A stretch of 64,000 nt of DNA from contig NW_020825551.1 of assembly GCF_003286085.1 (NCBI RefSeq), positions 31,469-95,468 of the forward strand, given 5' to 3'. Positions 33,796 to 44,203 of the stretch are shown here, in pieces. This DNA is from Drosophila persimilis. Lineage: Eukaryota > Arthropoda > Insecta > Diptera > Drosophilidae. The notes under the pieces were generated by a model. It was given only the letters and a program-made list of their open reading frames with translations, ran no database searches and was not told the origin of the DNA. Positions within the stretch are counted from its first letter, which is position 1. Each line of letters opens with the position of its first letter. The translations under genes were made by a program, and so were the position numbers.

Positions 33796-34560
33796 ATGTC
33801 GGACTTGGTCGGCACGGAGGAGTTCTCGGCCGCCCAGCTGCGCGAATGGCTGGAGTCCCTCAATCTACCAAGAGGTGGAAGCACCGATCTTGGCACTTTA
33901 CAATCCCAGAGATCCGACAGAATTACATTGCGATGCAAGTTCGTTAGGTTTCGGGTCAATTCTAATGCAGAAGAAGGGTGATGGCAGAATGCACCCGGTG
34001 TTCTATTTCTCCGAGCGGACAACAATTACCGAAGCAAAATACCACAGCTTTGAACTGGAGACACTAGCGATAATTTATGCACTACAACGGTTTAGAGTAT
34101 ACGTGCAAGGCATACCCTTCAAAATAGTGACAGACTGCAACGCGCTAACTATGACTCTAAACAAAAAAGAACTCAATCCACGCATTGCCCGCTGGGCGTT
34201 AGAGTTACAAAATTATGACTACAAGTTAGAACACAGGTCAGGAAGCAGAATGCAACACGTAGATGCGCTAAGCAGAGCCGTTCAGATACTCACGGTAGAC
34301 ACAAACACCTTTGAAGAAAATTTAATTATATGCCAAAACAGAGATAACAAACTGATGGAGCTGAGAGAAACGTTACAGAAATCAGAACACAAACATTATG
34401 AGATGAGAAACGGAATAATATACAGGAAAAAATATAACAATACTATCCTATTCTGCGTACCCGAGGAAATGGAAGGCCACGTACTCTATAAGTACCACGA
34501 TGAACTAGGGCACGTCGGTATAGACAAGATGACCGACGCTATATCGAAACGAGACGCTAC
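33796..34560 (+). pseudogene. gypsy-3 gag start fused to RNase H
   Basis: ATG 33796 opens gag (MSDLVGTEEFSAAQLREWLESLNLP). Within about 25 codons the sequence jumps near 33870 to the RT/RNase H junction (APILALYNPRDPTELHCDASSLGFGSIL), followed by RNase H and linker motifs (FELETLAIIYALQRFRVYV, VTDCNALTM, RIARWALELQNYDYKLEHRSG). The internal deletion removes the rest of gag, the protease and nearly all RT. A frameshift near 34560 precedes the integrase. Confidence 0.88.
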
Positions 34561-35586
34561 TGGATCTCAAACGTAAGGTATAAAGCCAAGCGACACATTG
34601 AAAACTGTCTAAAATGCATAGCTTACTCAGCAAAACACGGAAAAGAGGAAGGGTTTTTACACAACATACCAAAAGGGTCAGGACCATTCGAGGTAGTACA
34701 TATCGACCATTTCGGGCCAGTCGACAAAGGCAGGGCCAACAAACATGTTTTAGTAGTAATAGACGCGTTCACCAAATTCGTAAGACTTTATACGACCTAA
34801 ACCACTAGCACAAAGGAAGCAGTAATTGCAATGAAAGATTATTTCCGAGCTTACAGTAGACCCAGATGCATTGTGTCAGACAGAGGAAGCTGTTTCACGT
34901 CAAAAGAGTTTGAAGAATTCTTAGAACAGAGCAATGTTAAACACGTAAAGATAGCAACAGGGTCGCCACAGGCCAACGGGCAGGTAGAAAGGGTGAACAG
35001 AAGTTTGGGACCCATGATTGCAAAGCTTGTTGACCCGGAAAAAGGATTACATTGGGATATGGTAGTGGAAACAGTAGAACACGCGATGAACAACACAATT
35101 CAAAGAACAATTAATGAACACCCGAGCAGAATGTTGTTTGGGGTCGTACAAAAAGGAAAGGTTTCAGATTTACTAAAAGATCATCTAGACGAACTAACCG
35201 AACAACGGGCAACAAGGGATATAGAAAAGATTAGAGCAGTAGCAGGCACTCATCAGGAAAAAATACAGTCTTATAACAAACAAGCAGCAGATTCAAAGCG
35301 AAGGGAGCCACACGTGTACGTAGATAATGATCTAGTTATGGTGAGAAATTTCGACACTCATACAGGGGTGTCTAAAAAGCTTATCCCGAAGTTCAAAGGA
35401 CCTTATAAGATATCAAAGGTCTTAAAAAATGATAGGTATTTGCTAGAAGATGTAGAGGGATTTCAACAATCAAGGATCCCGTATAAAGGAGTTTGGGCGG
35501 TGGCAAATATGAAGCCGTGGATTGAAAATGGTAATAATGCAAATGTCACAGGGAATCAAAATGAAGAAAATGATTGTAACACGTAA
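34561..35586 (+). pseudogene. gypsy-3 integrase
   Basis: Integrase with part of the zinc finger (CLKCIAYSAKHGK), then the catalytic core (VVHIDHFGPVD, IVSDRGSCFTS, ANGQVERVNRS), and a C-terminal chromatin-binding-like end (VMVRNFDTHTGVSKKLIPKFKGPYKI). A single in-frame TAA at 34798-34800 interrupts the core. It ends at a TAA after 35583; the 3' UTR 35587-35693 follows. Confidence 0.9.
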
Positions 35587-35693
35587 ACTTAGAATGTTAA
35601 GAGTAAACCACACCCAACTGTAATAAATCAACCTATCTAGAAACTAACTTAAATGTAAGGAGTTCAGGAGCACTCCGGTCAGGATGGCCGAAT

Positions 35694-35986
35694 TGTAGCA
35701 AGGTAATAATTAGTGAGGCATTCAACTAGTATTTAAAATAGCATACAGCGCGCATTGGTATTTACCGCAACATCGATACACTCGGCGGGAAATACCAATA
35801 GTGAGATATCGGATAAGAAACATCGATAAGAGAGTAAGTTCACTTTGTAAATGGCGATTGTGAGAGACGGACGCGCAGCTAATAAAAAAGAGTTATATCA
35901 AATCGCCGGGCTTGTGTTTTTATACCTAAACAGTTCACTCACGCACCGATATTGGTCACTACAATTCCCGGGTTAGACGGCCTACA
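35694..35986 (+). repeat. gypsy-3 3' LTR
   Basis: 293 bp matching 33407-33699, followed by the right CGTT duplication at 35987-35990 and the continuing DINE sequence. Confidence 0.93.
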
Positions 35987-36811
35987 CGTTTTTAGTTTTC
36001 TCGAATCTGCAATATTGTGGATGCAACAGATTTTCGTCCTTTGTGTGGGCGGTAGGGGGTAGGGCGAAATTCTGAGATATACGTTTTAAAGTGAGATCTA
36101 ACAAAAGTGCGGATACCAAATTTGGTTACTCTAGCCTTAATAGTCTCTGAGATTTGTGGATGCCCCAGATTTTAGTCCTTTGCGGGGGCGGAAGGGGGTG
36201 TGGCGAAATTTGGACACGAAACGGTCAAGGTCCTATATCACAGGAGTGTGGATACCAAATTTGGTTGCTCTGGCTCTTATAGGTTCTGAGATCCTTGAAC
36301 TCATATTTTGCAATTGGCAAAACCGACCATGAATCCTGTGTGTTAGAGAGAGACAGAGCGAGAAAGAATGAAATTGTTTTCTTGATTCTGGCTATAATAA
36401 TTATACGATCTGGTTGAGATTTTACATTCTAGAACATATAAACATCCTCTACGATTCTGAGTTTTTGGATGTGTTTTTTAAAAATGTGGGTGCCACAGAT
36501 TTTCGTCCTTTGTGGGGGCGGAAGTGGGTGGGGCGAAGTTCTGAACTATTTTTGTAGAAGGGACATATTACAGAGTCTGGATCCAAAGCATCGTTGCTCT
36601 AGCTCTTATAGTCTTTGAGCACTAGGTGCTGAAGAGGACGGACGGACGGACGGACAGACAGACAGGGTCAATCGACTCGGCTATTGATGCTGATCAAGAA
36701 TATATATACTTTATGGAGTCGGTTTCTTCTGGATTCCTTCTGGACGTTACACACATCCACTTTTACCACAAATCTAATATACCCCAATACTCATTTTGAG
36801 TATCGGGTATA
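35987..36811 (-). mobile_element. DINE-like element, inner part (copy 2)
   Basis: Completes 33175-33406 across gypsy-3 and ends GGGTATA. It matches 22812-23637 with a few substitutions. Confidence 0.88.
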
Positions 36812-37630
36812 ACTAGGCTGTAAAAAAATTCGAGTTGAAGATCTTGTGAGCTTTGATAAAGCTTATCAACAGCTGTTTCGCGACCAAGCGGCAACGCTTT
36901 GATATGCAATTTTTCTGCCGTGCACTATATTTCATTAAATATTGCTGTGTCTGGATCCTGTATAACAGAAGAAGACCATAGAAAGTGTGGGAAAACGTGG
37001 GTTGCTGTTTTTAGTAGTCCCAGCCTCTTTCTTTCTCTCCTCGTGACCGTCAGAGTGACCGGCCGTGGAAAAAAAAGTCTTGTAGAGCTGACCCAGGTCT
37101 CTAAACCAAGGTCAAGCCAAAGTCAAAGCCTAGTGCAAGTGCCAAGTGCGGCTCAAAGTGATGATTTAATTTGAGTGGACGCGCCAGTTATATATCGTCA
37201 ATACTGGGGCAGCCGTACGACCATTTGGAAAACGAACGCCCACAGTTCAGTAAAATTTTTCGATCAGTGGTGTAATTCTGTTGAGGTAATCCACCCAGCT
37301 ACAGAGACCCGTTGAAAAATTTATGTTCTTTCCGCGTAGGATTAGCACCACTAGTATCTACGTATTACAACGCTGGTCTAGAAGTTACGAATTGGTTATT
37401 CCCGGACACCTCTATTGGCCACGTGCCCGTACCACCGGTTTAACCCCCATCTGAAAAGAATGAATGTGCGGTAACTATTCGTTGGTCTTCAACCATGATC
37501 ACGGTTTTATACATTCATTTATATATACCTACTACTAATCAGTTTTATAGATTTAAGATCATTATACCCTACCTCGCCCTTATGATATTCCTTCCCCAGT
37601 ATATGCTGTATAGTAATACCTTATAAATGT
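36812..37630 (+). repeat. X repeat, left part (copy 2, interrupted by G2)
   Basis: Same as 23638-24416 but with the roughly 40 bp (37314-37356) that copy 1 lacks and that all array units keep. The right part of this X unit lies beyond G2 at 49783-50249. Confidence 0.75.
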
Positions 37631-38473
37631 TGTGAGGAAAGGTATTCCCACACATAGGGGGCAGTATAGGGTTAAGCGCTAACGACCGTTATCCGGGGAT
37701 ATCCGGAGGCGGCGAATTCCCGAGGAGAGCTCTCCCGGGGTCCCGAGATGAGAGGGGAGGACCCCTGGAGAGAGAGCAGCGGGATGACGGGATCTGGCCG
37801 GCAGTGGCCCAGCGCATGTCCAAATATGGTCATGAGATCACGCCACCAGCCAGGTCCCGTTGGAGAGCGAGCAGCGGGAGGACGGGATCGGGCCGGCAGT
37901 GGTCCAGCGCATGACCAAATATGGTCATGAGATCACGCCACCAGCCAGGTCCCGTTGGAGAGCGACAAGGGAATGAAGGAACGCCGATGGAAAAATACGG
38001 GCACCGCATGGCGGAAAGTGCCGTTAGCGCCAGGCGGCATCGGCGGCGCCGACGCAGAAGCGAGCCTATAAGAGGAGGGCCGCGACCAGGAAAGTGGACA
38101 GTCCACAGACGGAGCCAACAGGAGTGAAGTGAATAGTGAGCCACGAAAGTGAGATCAAGCGAAGGGAAAAGAACCGTAGAAAGCGAACGCGTTGTGTGAG
38201 GATTGAGAGGCGGACTCGAGCGTGCAGCCAAGAGCCAAAGACCCAAATCCCTTGAACCAACGGCGCCCCGCTTGAAGCGCATCCCTTCAGGAGTGAGGCA
38301 CCCTCGGGCCGAAAAGCCCAGTGAGTCGAGTGAGAGCGAACGCGTCAGGCGCCTGACTGAGAGGTGGATTTGGGCCACGTGCCAAGAATCGCTAGCCCCA
38401 GTCAGTAGAGCCGGCGGTGCCACGCTTGGCGACGCCGTGGGGGGCCCAGGGAGCAACGAGCGAGGACATAAAA
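37631..38473 (+). repeat. G2 5' LTR/leader region (copy 2)
   Basis: Duplicate of 24417-25259, with the 95-bp direct repeat at 37775-37869 and 37870-37964 and the TATA-like block beginning at 38065. The stretch 38065-38453 recurs at 49279-49666. No obvious tRNA primer site is visible before the gag ATG, so part of the LTR or leader may have been lost. Confidence 0.6.
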
Positions 38474-39232
38474 ATGAGGAGCCGACGATGGGTTCACTCA
38501 TTGAGGAAAGAGGACTTGGTCCAGTGCGCGCGGGCGTGCGGTCTTCGATTGGAAGGTACGCTGACCGAGATGCGCCGAATCTTCAAGGAGTGGATTGAGA
38601 AGCACGGAGAGGAACCGGAGTATGCGGACGCGCTCGAGGCCTGGGAGATGAAGGCGGGAGGAGCCGTGACCGCGTCCCAGATGGAGGACGGGGCGGATCC
38701 ATACGAGCGCCTGACGCTGCCGGCGAGTGCGGAGCAAGTAACGCTGTGGAGACGGCCGTCCGAGACCCAAGAGGAGCTCATCGCGAGCCTGGCGGTCCCG
38801 GTGAAAAGCCGGTCGCCTAGCCGACCGCGGGCAGAGAGTGGGGAGAGGCCCACCCGGCCAGCACAGCCGGAGCAAGGGAGCGCGAGAAACCCACAGAGGG
38901 AGGAAGAAGGGAGAGCAGGGGAGGATCGTCGACGGGGACTCGAAGAACAAACCACGAGACCGTCCAGTTCGAGTTTTGCCCACGTCGCCAAGCAGGTCAG
39001 GGAGTGGTCGTTTCGGTTCGACGGAACGGCGAAACCACTCGAGTTCCTGGAACAGATCGAGTGGTCAGCCGACATGTACGGGTTGGAGTTGAATTTAATT
39101 CCGCGAGCCATGCCTGAGCTGCTAAAGGGTCGGGCGCTCATGAGGTTTGTAGCCAACAACAGGCAGTGGCAGACATGGAACGCATTTGCGCGTAGCTTCC
39201 AAGCATACTTCCTGCCGAGGGGGTATTTTGAA

Positions 39233-40189
39233 CGAGGGGGAACGTTGTGAGTTGCTGCGGACACCGCAACTCTACAGTTATACCCGATACTTAGTCAGTA
39301 TGGATTTCCTCCGGCAGACACCGCTAATATTAAACGACACGACAAAGAGTGCGTGCGAGAGAGACAGAAAATCAGGCTGAGCGTGACGTCGGGCGCTGCG
39401 TAGCCAATGCAAATTGATTTGTTCCTTTTGGCTACAAAAATTTTCTGAGCTGATCCAAATTCAGCAACTGGATAGATATAGTCATTCTCTATGATTGTGT
39501 ATGCAACAGATTTTCGTCCTTTGCGGGGGCGGAAGCAGGTGTGGTGAAATTTGGACACGAAACGATCAAGGTCCGATATCACAGGAGTGTGGATACCAAA
39601 TTTGGTTGCTCTAGCTCTTATGGGTTCTGAGATCCTTGAACTCATATTTTGCAATTGGCAAAACCGACCATGAAACCTGTGTGTTAGAGAGAGACAGAGC
39701 GAGAAAGAATGAAATTGTTTTCTTGATTCTGGCTATAATAATTATACGATCTGGCTCAGATTTTGCACTCTAGAAGATATAGCCATCTTCTACGATTCTG
39801 CGCTTTTAGTTTTCTCGTATCGTCGAAATTGTGGATGCTACAGATCTTTGCCCTTTGTGGGTGCGGAAGTGGGCGGGGCAAAGTTTTAAAATATTCCTGT
39901 AGCAGTGACATATCACAGAAGTCTGGATCCAAAACATCGTTGCTCTAGATCTTATAGTCTTTGAGCACTAGGCGCTGAAGGGGACGAACAGACGGACAGA
40001 CGGACGGACGGACAGACGGACGGACGGACAGACGGACAGACAGGCATGGCTCAATCGACTCGGTTATTGATGCTGATCAAGAATATATATACTTTATGGG
40101 GTCGGAAACGATTCCTTCTGGACGTTACACACATCCACTTTTACCACAAATCTAATATACCCCAATACACATTTTGAGTATCGGGTATA
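39233..40189 (-). mobile_element. DINE-like element in G2 gag, first (copy 2)
   Basis: 957 bp from CGAGGGGGAACG to GGGTATA, a duplicate of 26020-26966. It has a (GACGGACA)n tract at 39985-40044. Confidence 0.88.
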
Positions 40190-40208
40190 AAAAAAAAAAC
40201 AAATTAAA

Positions 40209-41290
40209 CGAAGGGGAAGTTGTGAGTTGCTGCGGACACCGCAACTCTACAGTTATACCCGATACTAAGTCAGTATGGCTCTCGTCCGGCAAAGAATGCG
40301 TGCGAGAGAGACAGAAAATCAGTCTGAGCGTGACGTCGGGCGCTGCGTAGCCAATGCAAATTGATTTGTTCCTTTTGGCTACAAAAATTATCTGATCTGA
40401 TCCAAATTCAGCAACCGGATAGATATAGTCATTCTCTATGATTCTGCGTTTTTAGTTTTCTCGTATCCCAATATTGTGTATGCAACAGATTTTCGTCCTT
40501 TGTGTGGGCGGAAGGGGGTGGGGCGAAATTCTGAGATATACGTTTTATAGGGACATCTTAAAGGAGTGTGTGTACCAAATTTGGTTACTCTAGCCTTAAT
40601 AGTCTCTGAGATTTGTGGATGCCCAAGATTTTCGTCCTTTGCTGGGGCGGAAGGGGGTGTGGCGAAATTTTGACACAAAACGGGCAAGGTCCGATATCAC
40701 AGGAGTGTGGATACCAAATTTGGTTGCTCTAGCTCTTATGGGTTCTGAGATCCTTGAACTCATATTTTGCAATTGGCAAAACCGACCATGAAACCTGTGT
40801 GTTAGAGTGAGACAGAGCGAGAAAGAGTGAAATTGTTTTCGTGATTCTGGCTGTAATAATTATACGATCTGGTTCAGATTTTGCACTCTAGAAGATATAG
40901 TCATCATCTACGATTCTGATTTTTGGTTTTCTCGTATCTTTAAAATTGTGGATGCCACAGATTTTCGCCCTTTGTGGGGGCGGAAGTGGGCGGGGCAAAG
41001 TTTTGAAATATTTTTGGAGCAGTGACATATCACAGAAGTCTGGATCCAAAACATCGTTGCTCTAGCTCTTATAGTCGTTGAGCATTAGGCGCTGAAGGTG
41101 ACGGACAGACGGACAGACGGACGGACGGACAGACGGACAGACAGACATGGCTCAATCGACTCGGCTATTGATGCTGATCAAGAATATATATACTTTATGG
41201 GGTCGGAAACGATTCCTTCTGGACGTTACACACATCCACTTTCACCACAAATATAATATACCCCAATACTCATTTTGAGTATCGGGTATA
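40209..41290 (-). mobile_element. DINE-like element in G2 gag, second, near full length (copy 2)
   Basis: 1082 bp, separated from the first by an A-rich spacer (40190-40208). It has the hairpin end at left and GAGTATCGGGTATA at right, after which gag resumes. With its neighbour it forms a head-to-tail DINE dimer. Confidence 0.88.
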
Positions 41291-41534
41291 AAAATTACTC
41301 CAGGAGGTGAGGTTGAGGAAGCAAAGATGGGGAGAGCCATTCAAGGACTACATGGTGGAGATGCAGACCCTCATGAGGCCACTAAAATGCACGCCCGAAG
41401 AGCAGTTGGAGCTCATTAGAGACAACAGCATGCCAGATTTGAGGGTGTTCATCCGGCCACATAGGTGCAGAGACCTGGATCACATGATGACGCTGGCCGA
41501 CGAGTTAGAGGCTCTGGAGAGGGATCGGCTGTAG

Positions 41535-42415
41535 TTCCAACGAGAGTGTCCGGCGAGCAAAGCAAAAGCAAATAATCCGTTCGCCCGTCCGACAGTAACG
41601 GAGATATGTCGCCGCTGCCAGGGCGAAACGGCAGCCAGCTCTGATTCGACAGGGGAAAAAAGGCCGGTCCCAACGCCGCGGGACGACCAAGCGAACACGA
41701 ACATAGAGGCGGGGTTCGTGAAAAACCCAGCCCAGGCGTGTCGACGATGCGGGAGTGACCGCCATTGGGCACAAGCATGCAATGGCCGACCTATAACATT
41801 CTGCTGGAGGTGCGGCAAGGTAGGGGCCCCGACATGGCAGTGCTGCCCGAAAGCGGGAAACGCCCCGCGACCCAAGCCGCGGAGGGCCGTGCCAGGGTCG
41901 CAAGACGAAGCCCCCCAAAGCTCGTAGGAGAACTCACGGAGGAGGATGTCCAGCTGTCGGCGGTGGTGAGGATCGCGGGCAGCAACTGGAAAGCAACGGT
42001 CGACACCGGGGCGACAAGCAGGGGAAGAGAGGCACCAGAAAGAGACGAGGAAGCTGATGCGGCTGGCTGACGGAGGCAGCCGGGAAATCAATTCCCAGAT
42101 CGAGGTGGAGATCGGGGACAAGATCGTTACAATCCCGCTTCTCGTGTTGCCCGGAGTAATTGATGCGCTTGTCCTGGGTTGTGATCCCTGCGAGAGGCCA
42201 CCGCCAGGGGCGGTTGGAGGAGAAGTTGTCAGTGGCGGTGGTAGCGGACACTGGAGGGTCCGTCGAGCCCGCATCCGACGGAACGCGAGCGGAGGAGGGA
42301 TCGGTCGAAAACATCCTGCCAAAGGAGTTGGAAGAGTTCCGAGAACTGAAGGGAGTGTCGAACATAGCTACACACACGATCACACAAACAGCGTTACTAC
42401 CCCAAAAATCCCAAG
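41535..42415 (+). pseudogene. G2 nucleocapsid, protease and RT start
   Basis: Continues gag after the TAG. The zinc knuckle CRRCGSDRHWAQAC (CX2CX4HX4C) is near 41736. A second knuckle, CWRCGKVGAPTWQC, lacks the expected His. In a shifted frame, protease has the active site ATVDTGATS near 42000, then IGDKIVTIPLLVLPGVIDALVLG in another frame, then the RT N-terminal PKELEEFRELKG. At least three frameshifts separate these parts, so the region cannot be translated as one protein. Confidence 0.85.
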
Positions 42416-43384
42416 ATGCAAGCCGAAATCAACCAACAGGTTGACGAGCTGCTGGAAAGAGGGTACATTGAGCCATCGAAGAGTCCGTACAGTTCACCCA
42501 TCGTGATGGTCAAAAAGAAGACGGGAAAGTGGAGATTATGCGTGGACTTCAGACAGATAAACGCGAAGTCCATCAAGGATGCGTACCCCATGCCAAGAAT
42601 AGACTATATTTTGGACCAGCTCAGGGAGGCACGGTTCATCAGTAGCTTAGACTTAAAGGACGGATATTGGCAGATACCACTGGAGGTAGGCAGTAGAAAA
42701 TTCACCGCGTTCACGGTGCCCGGCAAAGGGCTGTTCCAGTGGAAGGTGATGCCATTCGGACTCCACTCAGCCTCGGCTACGTTCCAGAGGGCATTGGATC
42801 AGGTGATAGGCCCCGAGATGATGCCACACGCGTTTGCGTACCAAGACGACATCATTGTCATCGGCCGTACCGAGGAGGAGCACAAGCGCAACCTCGAAGA
42901 AGTTTTTCGGCGGTTGAAGAACGCAAACTTGCGCCTAAATGTGGACAAGTGTCAATTTTTTAGGAAGGAGCTACGATACCTGGGGCATTTGGTAACGGGA
43001 GACGGAATCTGCACCGATCCCGAGAAAGTGGCGGCCATTAAGGAGTTGCAGCCGCCAGCGAGTGTCAAAGAGCTACGACAATACTTGGGCGTGGCCTCCT
43101 GGTACAGGCGTGTCGTAAAGGGATTCGCCACGTTGGTGCAGCCCCTCAGCACTTTGCTGAAGAAGAAGGCCAAGTGGGAATGGTCAACGGAGCAGCAACA
43201 ATCGTTCGAGGACGTAAAAAGTCGGCTGACAGCAGACCCGATGTTGGCATGCCCAGATTTCTCAAAGAAATTCGTGCTCCAGACGGACGCCAGCGACTAC
43301 GGACTGGGGGCGATCCTGACGCAAGAGACGGAGAAGGGCGAGAGGGTCATCTCATACGCCAGTAGGACCCTGAATAGTGCGGAA
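42416..43384 (+). pseudogene. G2 reverse transcriptase
   Basis: Ty3/gypsy RT with YIEPSKSPYSSPIVMVKKK, WRLCVDFRQIN, SLDLKDGYWQIPL, MPFGLHSASATFQ, and YQDDIIV near 42840 as the catalytic motif. The RNase H start (FVLQTDASDYGLGAILTQE) follows. The frame runs into DINE sequence at 43385. It resembles the Osvaldo/Ulysses group in motif wording, tentatively. The last 380 bp (43005-43384) are repeated at 44204-44583. Confidence 0.9.
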
Positions 43385-44203
43385 GTGGGCGGGGCAAAGT
43401 TTTAAAATATTCCTGTAGCAGTGACATATCACAGAAGTCTGGATCCAAAACATCGTTGCTCTAGATCTTATAGTCTTTGAGCACTAGGCGCTGAAGGGGA
43501 CGAACAGACGGACAGACGGACGGACGGACAGACGGACGGACGGACAGACGGACAGACAGGCATGGCTCAATCGACTCGGTTATTGATGCTGATCAAGAAT
43601 ATATATACTTTATGGGGTCGGAAACGATTCCTTCTGGACGTTACACACATCCACTTTTACCACAAATCTAATATACCCCAATACTCATTTTGAGTATCGG
43701 GTATAAAAAAAAAAACAAATTAAACGAAGGGGAACGTTGTGAGTTGCTGCGGACACCGCAACTCTACAGTTATACCCGATACTAAGTCAGTATGGCTCTC
43801 ATCCGGCAAAGAACCGACCATGAAACCTGTGTGTTAGAGTGAGACAGAGCGAGAAAGAGTGAAATTGTTTTCGTGATTCTAGCTGTAATAATTATACGAT
43901 CTGGTTCAGATTTTGCACTCTAGAAGATATAGTCATCATCTACGATTCTGATTTTTGGTTTTCTCGTATCTTTAAAATTGTGGATGCCACAGATTTTCGC
44001 CCTTTGTGGGGGCGGAAGTGGGCGGGGCAAAGTTTTGAAATATTTTTGGAGCAGTGACATATCACAGAAGTCTGGATCCAAAACATCGTTGCTCTAGCTC
44101 TTATAGTCGTTGAGCATTAGGCGCTGAAGGTGACGGACAGACGGACGGACGGACAGACGGACAGACAGACATGGCTCAATCGACTCGGCTATTGACGGCT
44201 ATT
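43385..44203 (-). mobile_element. DINE-dimer fragment inside G2 pol
   Basis: Made of the end of one DINE (to GGGTATA near 43706), the same A-rich spacer as at 40190-40208, and the start of a second DINE that jumps near 43812 to its second half. It is therefore a derivative of the dimer at 39862-41170. It enters with the shared bases GTGCGGAA (43377-43384) and leaves through a duplicated CGGCTATTGA (44186-44205). Confidence 0.85.

Larger units (their letters stand above)
33407..35986 (+). mobile_element. gypsy-3: internally deleted Ty3/gypsy element with both LTRs
   Basis: 2.58 kb with two 293-bp LTRs (33407-33699, 35694-35986) and the target duplication CGTT (33403-33406, 35987-35990). The interior holds a gag start fused to RNase H and integrase; protease and RT are deleted. 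The LTRs look nearly identical (one C/A difference noticed, near 33481 and 35770). The tRNA-Leu-type primer site suggests the mdg3/micropia/blastopia neighbourhood of Drosophila gypsy elements, tentatively. Confidence 0.92.
38474..41534 (+). pseudogene. G2 gag (copy 2), split by two DINE-like elements
   Basis: ATG 38474 starts a frame free of the copy-1 frameshift, running to 39232 (GYFE). The frame resumes at 41292 (KLLQEVRLRKQRWGEPFKDYMVEMQTLMRP ... LADELEALERDRL) and reaches a TAG at 41532-41534. Joining at this point restores codon continuity, which shows that 39233-41291 is a later insertion of DINE material. The capsid-like WNAFARSF...QEVRLRKQRW block is typical of Ty3/gypsy gag. Role: virus-like particle formation. 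Not functional here. Confidence 0.85.

Noticed and set aside
38417-38473. Upstream start for G2 gag at 38417
   Set aside because: The codons before ATG 38474 lie in the leader/LTR-like block that recurs at 49.6 kb; the ATG at 38474 is the better start.
43385-44203. Simple DINE transposition into G2 pol
   Set aside because: Neither DINE terminus lies at the junctions, and the host sequence is duplicated over 380 bp, so it is a rearrangement and not an insertion.
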